64,000 nt of DNA from Oxytricha trifallax (Eukaryota; Ciliophora; Spirotrichea; Sporadotrichida; Oxytrichidae), in contig ARYC01004815.1 in NCBI GenBank assembly GCA_000711775.1, positions 1 through 64,000 of the forward strand, written 5' to 3'. How positions within the stretch are numbered: the first letter of the stretch is position 1; the number at the start of each line of letters is the position of its first letter. Below are positions 42,723-56,336 of this stretch, piece after piece. The position numbers were made by a program, and so were the translations under genes. The notes under the pieces were generated by a model. It searched no databases. It saw only the letters and a program-made list of their open reading frames with translations, and was not told the origin of the DNA.

Positions 42723-44635
42723 ATTATCAAAGTATTTTTAATTAAACAATTCAATAACATTAACTGAATTTTATAATTATAACAAACTTAATTATATTTA
42801 TGTTTTAGGGAAAAAAGTGCATTACGTTATACTATGAACTGTTTGGTAATCCCCAGTATTTATTTCAGTACACCATTAAATAATAATAATATTATTTATG
42901 TTTTTTAATATTATTTGTTAATTGCTCAATATTGACAGAGTAAATAAATTTATTTATTTCTTATAATATTATTTTACCAAGAAAGCTTTTAATATGTATT
43001 TATTTTTAATTATATTTTTTAAAAAAACGTATTAATATATGACAAATAAATTTTAAATTTGTCACACATTGTCTTTAAAAGATTTTCAATTTTCATAATA
43101 TTATGTTTTTATTCTCATTTTGATAATTCTATTAGTCAATTAAAGACTATTTCAAGAGAAATTAAACCATTATAATTAATAACTATGTAATAAAAAGTAT
43201 TATCGATTAAAGATATTGTATTGTGATGAGATTTTAGTATAAAATTTTGATGTAAATTATAGAATCTATTAATTTTAGAAATATATATAAATCTTTTTCT
43301 TTAATCATTAAGTCATGGTTTATTACGACCAGCTTTACTTACTCTATATTGATATTGATTGAACGCTTTTCGCTTAATTAATCAAAATGTTGTTTTTACG
43401 GTGTCAAGAAATGCATATATATATATATATTTCATTATTTCCCATTTTAATCTCAACGCTCGTCTTTTTCATCATCATCGTAGTCGTTTTTAATACTCTG
43501 ATCATTTTACTTTAAAACTAATTTTACTATGTTTTATATTTTAAAAGTATATTAAATTTTAATCGGATGTATTTATATAAACTTAGCTGATATATGATTG
43601 TTATATTAATTAAAATGTTACAAAATATCTTTAAAATTGAAAAGATGGTTAATTAAATGACATGCTTTTTTTAAAAAAATATTTCATTATATATTTGTTA
43701 CATTATTTTTGTTTAAATTTTATCTTTACTTATGAGTGTTTTGATAAGCATTTCCAATTTTACAGTTCTTTCATGTTTGAGGATTCAAGTTGTCGTTATT
43801 ATTCATGTAAATGTGTTAAAGTTAATATATAAAGTTTGAAAATATTTTTGTAAACAAAGATCCTATCTTATTTTTTATCCTTCATCATATGCAAACAATG
43901 CTCTATCATCTATGTATTGTCATCTAAAATCAGTGTCTTATGACTGTTTACGGATTCTTGTTCATATAAAAATTTCAATCATTCTTTTTATATCTACATT
44001 TTATTCAAAAGACGTATGTTCTTTTATTTAGACTCATGGTATTTTCTTTGTATAGATTTTACCTTGTACGTATATTAATTATTAAAGAATATTAACATAA
44101 AATATGACTCAACTCATATACAAAATGAAATTTCTTAGTCTACTTATAATTTCCTTAACAACTTAATCATCTTGTGACCCTTTGATTTTGAAATATATGT
44201 CAGGAAACTTTTCAAAATGGGTTTTAAAGGTCTATTTGAGGTAGATTTATAAGATTTTTAAAATAATTACAATTATTATAAATAAGTTAATAGCATATAA
44301 GCATGTCTGTTGACATTTAAAGATTTTATATAAGTTTTTTAAGTCCCCAAGTATTCATCCACCACATACTTATCTTATTAAATTCGGTATTTATATCATT
44401 ATTTTATGGATAAAAGTTGATGTTGATAATTTATATTTGCATATTTATGTTTACTTTTACATCTATATTTTAATTAAAGTATAAAACTATATATAATTCT
44501 ATAAGCTTAATACTCCCAATTAACTTCTATTAAATATCTATCATTTTAAGATTCAAAATTATCTATCCGCTCAACAAAAATTATAAATATTGTAATAATC
44601 AAATTCTTATAAATTATAACTAAATATAAATTAAA
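42723..44635. repeat. AT-rich non-coding DNA with (AT)n microsatellite
   Basis: No gene on either strand. A run of about nine AT units lies near 43411-43430. Around 42822-42890 is a sequence (ATCCCCAGTATTTATTTC, then CACCATTAAATAATAATAA) repeated with changes at 61340-61380. Confidence 0.45.
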
Positions 44636-45250
44636 GGCTATGAGGTAGTATCCTCCCCCCCCTAATGTATACTTTTCTTTTTGTAGTCTGATAGAGTTTT
44701 TGAGGCTGAGTAATAGTAGCAGATGAACATGGAATGTGCGAGCAATAGTTTTGGAGCTATGGCCTCATCAAAGTCACATATTATATAAAAATCATTATAA
44801 ATTTTACAAAAAATTTCAAATTTTTCACAAAATCTAATTTCTCTAAATTAACGATTTCAGCAGTTTTTAGCTATATTAACAAATTATATCTTTTTTATTA
44901 TAATTTTATAAAGTGAACTTTAATAGTCTTTATGAAAATCTTAAATGAAAGTTAAAATGATTTTTAAATCTATTTATAAAATTATAATAAAAAAGATATA
45001 ATTTGTTAATATAGTTAAAAACTGCTGAAATCGTTAATTTAGAGAAATTAGATTTTGTGAAAAATTTGAAATTTTTTGTAAAATTTATAATGATTTTTAT
45101 ATATAAAATGTGACTTTGATGAGGCCATAGCTCCAAAACTATTGCTCGCACATTCCATGTTCATCTGCTACTATTACTCAGCCTCAAAAACTCTATCAGA
45201 CTACAAAAAGAAAAGTATACATTAGGGGGGGGGGATACTACCTCATAGCC
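44636..45250. mobile_element. 615-bp foldback element with 8-bp target duplication
   Basis: Two arms of about 275 bp (44636-44910 and 44975-45250) are almost perfect reverse complements; outer ends GGCTATGAGGTAGTATCC. AAATTAAA flanks both sides (44628-44635 and 45251-45258), an 8-bp duplication as in hAT-like elements. Arms differ chiefly in a homopolymer: C8 in the left, G10 in the right. No gene. Confidence 0.8.
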
Positions 45251-45506
45251 AAATTAAATTATTTAAATGGAAGAAGTATGAATATAGATAATATAGTTAA
45301 GCTCTAGAATGAAAAAAATTCTGAAAATCAACTTAAAAGCCAATTAATTTATTTAAATTAATTGCGATAAATTAAATAAGCTTTCCTAGAGAAATATTGA
45401 CATTCTAAAACTACGCTCATGTTTTACCTAACCAGCTTTAAATTTGCATCACATTAAATATAGATGAAACTAACAATCTTGAGTTCAAGTTAATTGGCAT
45501 AAATAT

Positions 45507-45618
45507 GTATAAACCCCAATACGTATGTACACATAGAATTTATAAGTTGATAAAAAGTTTTAAATATATCGATAAATATAGAAATTTAAAAGTACAGATT
45601 TTAACTTAATTTGAGGGA
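45507..45618 (+). repeat. Dispersed repeat, copy 1
   Basis: About 112 bp (TACGTATGTACACATAGAAT then TTATAAGTTGATAAAAAG and AACTTAATTTGAGGG) that recurs in opposite orientation at 60270-60383 with very few changes. No gene. Likely end or core of a repeated element. Confidence 0.65.
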
Positions 45619-45619
45619 G

Positions 45620-46930
45620 CTTATTCAAAGAATGCAAAAAGAAGGGTTGACTTTATCATAGCTTATACAAAATTTGAATATGATTTGATTTATATGATTG
45701 TATTAGTGTAATTGTTAATTTTAAGTTCACAGCAACCATAAATCCAGTAGGTTATCAGGGCAGCTCTTGAGATTTTTTAAGATTGGTATACTATCATACT
45801 GACCTGACCCCTATAATCCAGCGTGTTAGATTAAGCCAAAGGCCATTTTCAGGGTCTAAACTGGCGACTAGATTTTTCGATTTTGGGTGCCATTAACTTC
45901 TAACTATTCCCGTCTTCACATTTCTACTGGCTATACTTAAGTTATGGACGGGGAAATATTTGAATTTTGAAGTTACCGCGGATTTTGACATTTTTTGAAA
46001 AAGCAAATTTTGGCTTTGGCCCATCTTGAAAAATCAAAAAAATTATCATAGCTCTTCAACCACCCACCTCCTTGCAACTCTAAGCTACTTGATTAATGAG
46101 TTATAGTGAATAATCATTGTTGAATTGGTTTGGCTATGAGATTTCAATAAATCCGGAAGATAAATGCAAAATAGTGATTTTTTATATAGTTAAGGATCAA
46201 TAATCCAGTCAAAATTTAAATAATCCAGCTGTTTAATACTAAAATCCAATCGAATTAATCATTAAAATTAAGCATAAATTAGATGAATCCAGTCACTGGA
46301 TTTTAGAATAACTCTGGAATCGACCTTCACTAACTTTTAAATCCGAGTCCTGGTAAGCTTAAATTCTTAATATTATTTTCTATTTAGAAGTTATTAATGA
46401 TTTACAAGTGCCAAGAAAAGCACCCGGACAATTAAACTTCCCTTGGATTTTTGAAAATCATATTGCCGATTAAATTTTTGATGATCCTGGTAAAATCAAG
46501 TATTAAATCTGAGTATTAAAATGCTCAAGATAGTGCTTAAATCAATCGTGCTAAAGAATTTCTGCACTAAAACAACTATAATTTGAAATTGCTGCTCTAG
46601 CAGCCAGATTTTGCAGGTTATAATAAAACTTTTTATTTTAAGTAGTTTGTGAGAAAGTATGTAAATAACAATAAACCAAAGTAGGTGAAGCACAGCTCTA
46701 AAAGTAAATATTTAGTTTCAGAGCCTCTTGAAGTTACTGCAACCTACGAATATGTCAAGAATAGTGACTTTACTACGAACGTAAGCTTTACAAGCGATTA
46801 AAAACAAAATAAAGAACCCTTACCTCAAATTTTTATTAACTATGGCTCGATCATAGGCCATGAAATTCTCATAAAACACTCAGAAAATTTCAAAAAATAT
46901 TAATACTATGAAAGGTCTTGCTTTCTGCAA
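45620..46930. other. No recognisable gene
   Basis: Mixed AT-rich DNA with modest GC patches at 45720-46090. No frame of interest in either code except short unsupported ones. Confidence 0.35.
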
Positions 46931-48050
46931 GAAATAGTTGCTCGAAACACTTAATCATTTTTTTATTCCTAAGCAATTTTGAGAACGCTAATGAAGAATA
47001 AATGCAATACAACTTGTTTTCATTACTAGTAGATTTAATTCAAAGCAATAATAATATATATTAAGATTCGAAGTCACGTATTTTTTTAGCTGCTCTTGGT
47101 TATTATATGGGTTAAAGAATAACAGTCGAAGAAGAATTAATTCAATAATCAATCTTGTTATTAATACGCTCTCCTAATACAAGACAGGCTCTAGGTTTAG
47201 CAAACTCTGTATTCTTCAATAACGTAGCAGCATTCACAAAACAGCTTGCTTAGGTGCAGAAATTAGATTCTACTCACCCTTATATTTTACAATTAATGTT
47301 AAACTTGGTCAGTATTTGAAATTGATACTTAAGCTTAGAAGCTTATACCGTCTTCATTCTTTATTTTGAATGTGCCTTTCATTACTTTACTCAGGCAAGA
47401 CGGTGGCTTGCACTTAATCAGAGATATTCCTGTTGAATATACAGAATACTTTGTTAAAATTTGTGCTCTTAGTTGTTCTCTAATAGTTGACATACTCAAA
47501 GAATATATTTAAATTACCAGGGTTACTTTCTTACAGAAGTAAGAAGATTTTGGTTCAAACACTATGGTGTACTTTTTGAAAGGCCTTGCATGAAGGTTGT
47601 AGAGTAGGGACGTGCAGTGGGTTGGTAAGATTTCTCAAATTTAGAAGCTTTAGCTGTAAATTATAGAAGCTTAAATTGAAAAAAAATGTAAGTCTCAAAA
47701 ACAATATTATTGAGAATTGTCTTAATGGAGATAGTTCTGAAATTCAAAGAATTTTAAACTTTCCACGAAATATGGAAGCATTCTCTGATAAAACAATCGT
47801 AGACTTACATTAACTCTTTGAGAATGCAAATATCTTTCATTAATTAGCTACAGGCTTCAATTAAAAGCCTCAAAATGAAAGATTAAGTGTAAGTGCTGAC
47901 TTAGAAAAGTTGCAGCAAAATCTTGGCTTTAAATTATACAGTTCTCAAATTTGTGCATTAATTATATTTGTGAAAATCTACAAGCAAACCATTTAATACA
48001 TTTTGGTATTAGTAATGGCAAGACCTTAATTTGTATTCCGTTAGCCATTT
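46931..48050 (+). pseudogene. 5' segments of the SecA-like helicase gene or a neighbour
   Basis: Coding-like ciliate-code stretches: EEQMQYNLFSLLVDLIQSNN, FLAALGYYMGQRITVEEELI and NTRQALGLANSVFFNNVAAF up to about 47324; then, after frame changes, VRRFWFKHYGVLFERPCMKV; then NGDSSEIQRILNFPRNMEAF, LFENANIFHQLATGFNQKP and SVSADLEKLQQNLGFKLYSS. Helical, no motif of its own. Joined to the next feature by a 700-bp AT-rich gap that looks like an internal eliminated sequence. Confidence 0.4.
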
Positions 48051-48770
48051 GGTAAGATTTTCAAAAAAATAGGTGAATATATTAATTAATATAGCGTGAA
48101 GTAATGAAGAAGCAAACCATAGATTTTTAATTAAAACAAGAAACAAAATGAAAATGTAAATAATTTTTGTATTAAAACTTTCAATATAACCTAAGTTTTA
48201 CTAACATTTTGTATTATCCACTATTTTTTATTAATTAAGTTATTTGATTTTGATAAAGTAAAATTAGTAATCTAAGATTTACTAAATATTAATATGATCA
48301 ATGTTTTGAGTAAGCTAAAGTGCATTTTGTCTAAAAGTTTTAACATATTTGATTTAATTTATTTATAATTAATAGTCTATAATTGCTATTATAATAATAG
48401 CTTAATCTTTATATTTTTATTGATAAATTAGAGTAATGTATGAGAAATTTTATTTAATCAATTTAGAAATAAAACCAAAGAACTTTTATCTTAAAATGAA
48501 CTATCATTTATTCACTTTTAATATTACAACTGGTATAATTAATATAAGCAAGAGATAATTTAAATATATATTTTTTAGAAATAATCAAATAATATAACTA
48601 ATATAAAAAATGTAAGGCAAACGAAAAAAGTTCGGCAATATTTCTTGATTGCCTTACATAAAATAAAATAGGCAAAAAATTAGAATCATTTAAATTAAAT
48701 ATTATAATTGATCAAACTAAGTTGATTTATTATTTCTTATAATTCGACGAATATTTAAAATTTTTACCAA
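48051..48770. other. AT-rich gap, probable internal eliminated sequence
   Basis: Strongly AT-rich, no frame, between coding segments on either side. Holds a hairpin TGTAAGGCAA (48611-48620) / TTGCCTTACA (48649-48658). Confidence 0.45.
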
Positions 48771-48784
48771 TTCATATAGCTCTT

Positions 48785-50520
48785 TAAACCAAGCTATCCG
48801 TAATCATAGTTGGCAAGAATGAACACTTAGTGCAGAGAGATTTCAATAAATTTCAAAAAGATATTAGTGCAATGAAACTTGACTCAAACTTTAATTTCTT
48901 CGCAAAAAGTGCAGGTATTTATTTTTTCACTCAACCCCAACTCAAGAAATAAATGAAGGTAGCTAAATTCACGAGTGTGTGGTAAGAGAGTATCGTTCTT
49001 GTTGATGAATACGACTGGATTTTATTCGATGGCTCCAGTGATAACATTATTAATTAGCTAAATTTTTACAAGCAAGCAAAAAGAATTATTGGATTTTCAG
49101 GAAGCTATCTCTCAAAGTGAAGAAATTTTCTTAATTTAGCTTTTCATAGCTCACCTGTGGTGTTCCCAACACTCGATAAACTGTAAGGAGATAAGAAAAC
49201 TTAGTTTCCTGACTTATTAATAAGTTCAAATTAAGGAGAATACTTACAGAAAATAAAAGAAATCATAAAGGATTAAGTAGCTATTTCACCAGTTTTAATT
49301 GTTGCTTCAACAAATTATAGCGCTATTGAAAAAGGTTTTTAGAATTCAACTTTGATTTCAAAAGTTTCAGCCACTCCTAAGCTGCTGCAATTGAATCTAC
49401 GATTGAAGGCAGATATTTATTGAAGAATGCAAGCAAAAACTATGGCGTTTATTTGCTTAACGAATCACAGAGAAGAGGAACAGACATTCAAACAAATGAT
49501 GAAATCGATCAAAATGGAGGTTCAAATTTTATTATTGCTGATGTTTTTTCAAAATGATCTGAAGAATAAATTATTGGTAGAATTGGGCGACTTAACACGA
49601 AAGGAAGGTGGTAACGAGTATTATATAGATAAGCTTCTAAAGATAGTGAAGAGCAGCTAATAATATAAGAACAGAGAGAAATCGAACTTATTCTTGATCG
49701 CAAGCATAATTAAGTATAATCAATTTTGTAAAATCAATTAGAAGAAATGGAAAATTTTCTTTAATAAAATAAGGTGCCTTAAGAATTAATTTTTGCAGAA
49801 CTTTCAAACGATTAGGAGCAAGATAAAATTGTAAAAGAAATCGTTTAACATATTGTTACTCTAACTGAGAAAGCTTACAGTGAAGCAACCAACCCAGCTG
49901 AAGAAGTGAAGCAAGAAAGTCTTGAATAAGAAAAAGAGTCTTAATAAAATGAAGAATAAGTTGAATAAAGTAAGTTGGGTTTTTATTAACCTTCTCTCAT
50001 AGAGCTTATTGAAGAAAAGATGAGTTAAAATCCAGTGCTGCAAGATAAACCATTCAACCAGGTATAGTAGTTGGTGCAGAATAACTTAAAACGGTAGTAC
50101 CATGAAATTACTAAGGCTCAAAACAGAGAGAAATAAAAAAGTAGGGGTAGTAAGAAAAGTCATAATAAGAGAGAAATGAAAAATTAACAAAAGCTTGAAT
50201 TTATCAAAGAATAAAATAAGACTTGAGAACTTAATAATCGTCGTAGTGCTAGAGATAAATCATTCACTTGCACATATACAGAGCTGCCAAAGAGTGAAGA
50301 GACAATGCAAAGTTGGTTTAAGGCAGCTTCTAGTGAGAGAAGGCACTTTAAAAGAGACATAATCCATAGAAATTTAGAGAGAAAACCAAGATTAAGAATA
50401 TTAGATTTATCTTAATTTTTAAAGAAATTCACCATATTCAAGTCTTGGCTATTAATAGCATATAGAGAATCGTGGAGGAATAGAAGCAGCAGCACTCATT
50501 GTCTCACGTTTGGAGACTGA
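48785..50520 (+). pseudogene. SecA-like DEAD-type helicase, C-terminal part
   Basis: Ciliate-code frames give helicase motifs in order: VIIVGKNEHLVQRDFNKFQ, a segment GIYFFTQPQLKKQMKVAKFT, motif II as SIVLVDEYDWILFDGSSDN (DEYDW as in SecA), then RIIGFSGSYLS (motif III-like TGT/SGS). The second RecA domain has VLIVASTNYSAIEKG, motif V as ESQRRGTDIQTNDEID and NGGSNFIIADVF, and motif VI as EEQIIGRIGRLNTKG. That is the RGTDI...GG...Q..GR.GR pattern of SecA-type translocase helicases rather than of DEAD-box RNA helicases. A Gln/Glu-rich coiled tail follows. Three in-frame TGA codons and one or two frameshifts interrupt it. The Walker A half is not in the window. Confidence 0.65.
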
Positions 50521-51284
50521 TTTTGGCATATTCTATAGGTTACCATCTTGCGTAAGTCAAGCAACTCACTTTCCATATTATCATGTTATTGCTTCAACTT
50601 TTAAGTTTACTGCAAGAATTCTTGCTTATCTTATTTCAAAGCATCTTCATAATCCTTTACCTCCTCTAACTATTCACGGGTTCTCTTTCTTTTAGATGAA
50701 TCCTTAACGAGATTCACAGCCTTACCTCGCTCAGCTACACAAGGAATTAAGAGAGAGTAAACTTACTGCTAAAGTTAAGGCATCTGCTGAGTGAGTCCAC
50801 GAACTCGGGTCTCATTTCTATAACGAGATCTCTATTTTACTCTAGCTTTTCTCTTCGTTAAAGCATTGCATCATGAATCATCTGGGAGACACCGTCGGTG
50901 TCTAGGGTGAAGAGCAAGTCACAGATCCATTATCTTTCTAGATGGACCCAATCTCGTTCATCAGGCAAGTATTACAGCAGTCTTGCAGATCCTCTTGCAT
51001 AATCAAGAAAGTCTTAAACTGTAAGTCCATCGATTTGAGGCACTGCTGACACCTTTACTGCGTCTCTTCTTACATACTATAATAACAGTTACAAGGGTAA
51101 GATGATCGTTACATCTTTCTCCGCTCTTATGATTTACTTTAGGAAATAAATGTTGGTGGAATCTGCTTTGGGTAAGAAAGCGTGGAAGTCTTGGGCAAGA
51201 AAGTTGTATAGCTCTTTCGTACTTTTGCACTTCTGGGTGAGTTTTGAAACATTTATAACAGTAAGTTATTATTGGTTCATTCAA
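50511..51284 (-). pseudogene. Pieces of a Cys-rich/coiled-coil protein gene
   Basis: Three ciliate-code blocks in different frames. 51080-51284: MNEPIITYCYKCFKTHPEVQ, with CYKC and a later Cys. 50890-51050: QCLKSMDLQFKTFLIMQEDL, then QDCCNTCLMNEIGSIQKDNG. 50511-50745: GKAVNLVKDSSKRKRTREQL, then KDYEDALKQDKQEFLQQTQK, a coiled coil. Plausibly consecutive germline segments of one gene (zinc-binding head, coiled-coil tail). Overlaps the 3' end of the helicase by about 10 bp on the other strand. No family named. Confidence 0.45.
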
Positions 51285-51299
51285 CTTTAAAAGTTAGGT

Positions 51300-53900
51300 G
51301 CCTTTCAACATTTTATATAGCCAAATTTTGATTCAGGAAGACACTGCTGTTACTAAAATCAGAGAGTGTTTTTCATAATAATGAAATCGCACCAGCACGA
51401 TCCAATTTCCGCTAGCGGAATTCTTACTACCATCAGCAGAATTCATTATTGTTAAAAACTAATTTACTTAACTTGTAAGCGTTTATAATTCAAATTATTA
51501 TAAAACTGAATAATGAATAATATTCCATAAGGGAAAGAAATTTCTCTGTAAGTAAATCAACAATTTTATTTGTTTTAATTAAATCTATCTGTTTTATAAT
51601 CAATTTATAAACCATTACTTTACATACACATTTTTTCTAAATTTTAATTCAAATAGGAATCCTTAATTTATATACTTTTCTATTTATGAAAATTGTCTTC
51701 ATGATTCTATTTATCTAGCATTTAAGAACTAAAGTTAAAGCTAAATAATCTAAATGTATTTATCCCAATAGTTCAGAACATACTATATTTATAATGCAAG
51801 ACCTATCTGCTTTATTTGCTAATATATTTAAATGCATATTAGGACAATATTTCGTAAAGTATAGCTAACTATAGGAAGATTATATATGATTTTGAAACTT
51901 ACTTTTATCTTTAAACAGAAAATAATTTAAACTATTTATCTAATATAATAGCTATTTCTTTTATTCTGAAAATAATATTTAACCAAGTTTTGTATATAGT
52001 TTATGATAAGCAAAATATTATTATTATTCTATCATTATAATAATGTTCCATAAACTAATCTATACTAGAAAGAAATCTTCATATTCATCAAATGATTCAG
52101 TATTATTTAACTTATTCTATTTATCTCTTTTTTAAAATATAATCTAGTTAATTGTAAATGAATATTAGAAATCTATACAAAGTAAATTTGAAATAATTAT
52201 ACTCATAGACCTAGCTTATAAATTTATAATTATAGGTCTAAAATTAAAACATATATACCTTAACTAGAATTGCCATACTAATTTCTTAATTTAATGAAAA
52301 GTTAGGTTTGAGTTTAATAGAGAATATGAAAACTATTAAGAACAATAAACTATTGTTTTAATTGTAAATCAAAACTAATATCCAGTAAAAAATTATTGAG
52401 TAAAAGGAGGTAGTAAATAAATTACTTTTTTTAGAAAGAGTTTCAATTTAAATTGTAGTTTGTTCCAAAAAATTATCAAAGGCAATTTCAAGGCAACCTG
52501 AATGTATAAATTAACTAAATTGTGTCAAATAAGAAAGTAAAGATTATTAAATAAAATGATTAAGTTAATTTAATTATATACAGTTCTTTCATTCTATAAG
52601 TAATGAAGAATATCAAAATATTATAAACTTTTAACTTACATTTTGCTATAAAACTTTGGTTTCACTTCACTAAATTGAAGTAATATAGGAAGTTTTGGAA
52701 AAATAAAAGTATTCATTATGTTTGTAAAACATGAAATTCTAAACGATTCAATAATAAAATCGATCCAACTCAAGAAATTCAATCATTTAAAATTTTAAAT
52801 TAAGGTTATATTTCATTTCCGAGAAATGAATCCAAATCTTAAATTATATGTATAAAAATTGTTATAAAATTTAATATTAATTATTTGCAATCAAATTTTA
52901 CAAAATAGTTTTTATAATGGAAAAAAATTTACTTACTATTTATTTATAATGGAAAACTTCATAGAGCTTTTTTTTAAAATGGAGCAGTGTAATTTCCTTA
53001 TAAATATCAATTTAAAATAAATTAATTTTGAATACGATTTTCTTTGTGTCTATTTTTATCCTTATTACAAAAAATAATCTAAACTATGTTAGTTATTTCA
53101 AATATTAATTTTACTTATTATTTATTTAAAAAAAATAAATAAATCATTGTTAAGTGAAGCATTTAAAGAAAAGTATGAAATTATGGTAGATTTTATAAAC
53201 ATAAATAATTATAAACAAAAGTAAATTAAAGATAAATTTTTTCACAATATATTAATAAAATATTAAAAGATTTATGACTATTCTTTAATTCAAAATTTTG
53301 AGACAATTTTTATCTAAAATTAAAATAATGAGCATAAATTATAATTTTTATCCAAAATTTAGAATGAACTTTTTTATAATTTTAAAAATCAAGCTGTATA
53401 TATCCCAAAGTAAGACAGATAGAATTTAAATAATTATCTCATAATTTTAGTTAAACAATAAATACTAGATAAATATAATAAGGTTATATAAGAAAATGAT
53501 GTTCTTACAATGGTTTATGTCTAAAGCAAAATTAATAATACTAATGTTTTAGAAATAAAATATGGTTAATTATTGCTATAAAATAATGATAAATAGCTTA
53601 AAAAATGATAAATTTAAGGAATATTTTAGGAAAATGCCAATTTCTTATCAATAATTTATAATTCTATATATTGATACCTATTTTTTTGAAAATTTAGAAC
53701 TTAAATATTTGCTTCTAACTTTTGAGCAACAAAAAAATTTACTTAAGCAAATTAAGAATATAATTTTATAATAAAATTTTTCAAGTTTTAGTTTTTATAA
53801 AGTAAATGAATTGCGTTAATCCCATCAACTGTAATTTATAAAATCCTTGCTCATTTTGTGCTCCTAGTAATTAAACCAATCAATAGACAACTGATTAAAT
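51300..53900. other. Long AT-rich non-coding stretch
   Basis: Nothing recognisable over 2.6 kb except a perfect palindrome TCCGCTAGCGGA near 51407. Typical of germline-limited spacer. Confidence 0.5.
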
Positions 53901-53929
53901 ACAAAATTAATAAAAGTAAAAGAGAAAAA

Positions 53930-55322
53930 GTCTTATTATTCAAAAAGGCTTCAATAATATTGGACAATGCTTGACTTAGCAAAATACCAATAACCAACAA
54001 CCTTCAACTATTAGTGGACAAGCTCCAGGATTGCCTTAGCAAAGTTTAATTTAATATATCAAAAATCAATAAATTTAGATTAACACTAGCACTACTTAGA
54101 ATCAGAATAATTAGAATTTTTAATTTATGCAGTAATAAAATCAAGCTAATCAAAGTTAAAACTTCAACTATTTCATAAGAAATAAGCTTGATTTAGATCC
54201 AGCTCATAATTATTCTATAATAAAATAGTAATAGATAATTACATATCTATATTCTCTTACTTATGATAAAATGTTCTGCAAAGTAGCAGATTTTTCATAA
54301 TACCTTGTTTATGAACAAATGTATAAGGATGATATGTAAAGCATAACTAATTTCAACAACTTTAATATATTAGACACAATTCCCTCACTCAAAAATTAAA
54401 AACCAAAAAAATTCTAGTAATTTTTTCACTGTCTAAATATAATAATGGGCAGAACATATTTCATATGTTAGGAATAAGCAATTCAGTATTCCATATTAAA
54501 TCATAGGCAAGGGGAAATAATTGAGAAATCATTATGTCGTAATAAATTGTTTGACATAGATAATTTTATGGGGGCAGTTTAAGATGGAACTTACAAAACA
54601 TACAAACTTAGCCACTTCGAAACAATGACAAAGTCTTAACTAATTAGATCTCCTAAAGTTAAAGGTGATATATTGTCATACTTGACACAAGAAATGAAAG
54701 TCCAATATTGATTTAAACAATAGACTCTGATAATGATGAATTTATGGTTGTCAAAATGTAAATAACAACTGGTATTATTTCAACCAAAAAAGGCAAGTAT
54801 TTCTTATCTCAGATACTGTAAATTTTGATATTCCAGACTTATAAAGTTCAATAGAATAAATTGATCAGAGAAAATTTATTCAAAATCATTTTGGGAATGT
54901 CAATTGCTTTTACTGTATCTAAAATAACACAGATAAAGATAGAGAAATCGATAGAAAATTATTGAAAAGGCTTCAATAAATTTATAAATATAGAAATTAT
55001 GAAGTAGTAAATGAATTTTGGACTGAATTTTAGAATTTTTCACAACAAGTATTATCTCCTTAATAATAAAATTTGAATAAATTTACTTTGCCAGAATTAA
55101 AGTACAATAATTAAAATTATTATTCCCTTCAATAAACTCAAAACTAAGTTAAGAAGCAGAAAAAAATTGCAGCTATAAGCTTAAGGAGTAAAACCATAAT
55201 TACAATGTAAATAAGTGACTTCAGCTGGCAACACACCTAAAAAGAAAGCCAAAAAAACTCCTAAACGAGCATGCAAGAAAACTCTTGGGAAAAGAGTTTC
55301 AGAATAAGAAGAAGATGATTGA
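53930..55322 (+). pseudogene. Gln-rich protein with basic, nuclear-type C-terminus
   Basis: Ciliate-code blocks in several frames. N-terminal Gln/Asn-rich part (NTNNQQPSTISGQAPGLPQQ); middle YLVYEQMYKDDMQSITNFNN, SLCRNKLFDIDNFMGAVQDG and TYKTYKLSHFETMTKSQLIR; then IDSDNDEFMVVKMQITTGII. The C-terminal tail is TSAGNTPKKKAKKTPKRACK plus GKRVSEQEEDD, ending at TGA 55320-55322, a typical nuclear localisation/chromatin tail. No known domain. Frame changes suggest decay or unremoved short insertions. Confidence 0.45.
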
Positions 55323-55329
55323 AAAAAAA

Positions 55330-56300
55330 TATATTTAATTTATTTATATAACTTGAGCTATACCGACTGTGCTGGCCTTGATTTTATAATTAATATCTCC
55401 AATTTCTATAATAAATTAAAAAAATATTGCTTATACTATTCTTTAGTTAATTTTCTTATATTTATATATTACTTTTTTTTATTGGGATCCTATTTTATAT
55501 AACAAAATGAAATTATTTAAATTTATTTGATGAATGTGAGATGTTGTAAATGCCAAATATTTTAAGAATTTCTAATAAAATTATACCTAAAATAGTTTAT
55601 ATTTATAAAAAAATTTTATCAATAAAAATTAATAAAATGTCAAATTTTTATAAACCAAATAAGAAAACAATAATAAATTATGCAGAAATACAATATTATA
55701 ACATTGTGAAAGTTATAAAATAAATTGAAATTAAAACAAAAATGAATAGTAATTAAACAAATTTATGATCATGTTTATATTTTACCTAAAATATTAAAAT
55801 TAATAATTCATAGAATTTAATATAGGCAAAAAATATGCAATTTTTTCAATTAAAATGGAAAATATAAAAATTAGAGTATAAAATTGCATATTAATATCTT
55901 GGTTAAAACAATGTTGCTTGTAATATTTAGTTAATTTGAGAGCCTTAAAGAGTACTTAAGTGTATATAGAATGAATTATAATAAGTTTATAAGTTTGAAT
56001 AATGTAAAATAAGCTTAGCTAAAATGCGATTGCGATGGAACAAACATCATTATTTGCGAATAATGCAATTTTTAGTGCAAAAATTATGAAAAATGTAGAA
56101 TTACAGAAAATAAAATGCAAGAATCGATAGAGCTCGAGCTGCTCTACAAAGTGCATACAAAGCGCACTAAAGTTAGTGGCATGTGCTTGAGTTGAGTTGA
56201 AAAAAAGGAAAGTTCGATAGGCCTCGCAAATTAATCACTTTTTGATTTCCATTATAAGTTTAATTATTAAAGTAGTAATTATTAATTAATAAAAATCAAA
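55330..56300. other. AT-rich non-coding DNA
   Basis: No gene. Gradual rise in GC near 56100-56250 just before the LINE 5' end, with palindromic AGCTCGAGCT near 56130. Confidence 0.4.
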
Positions 56301-56336
56301 CAAAATTAAGAAATTGGCAAATTAAAGGCGGCAAAG

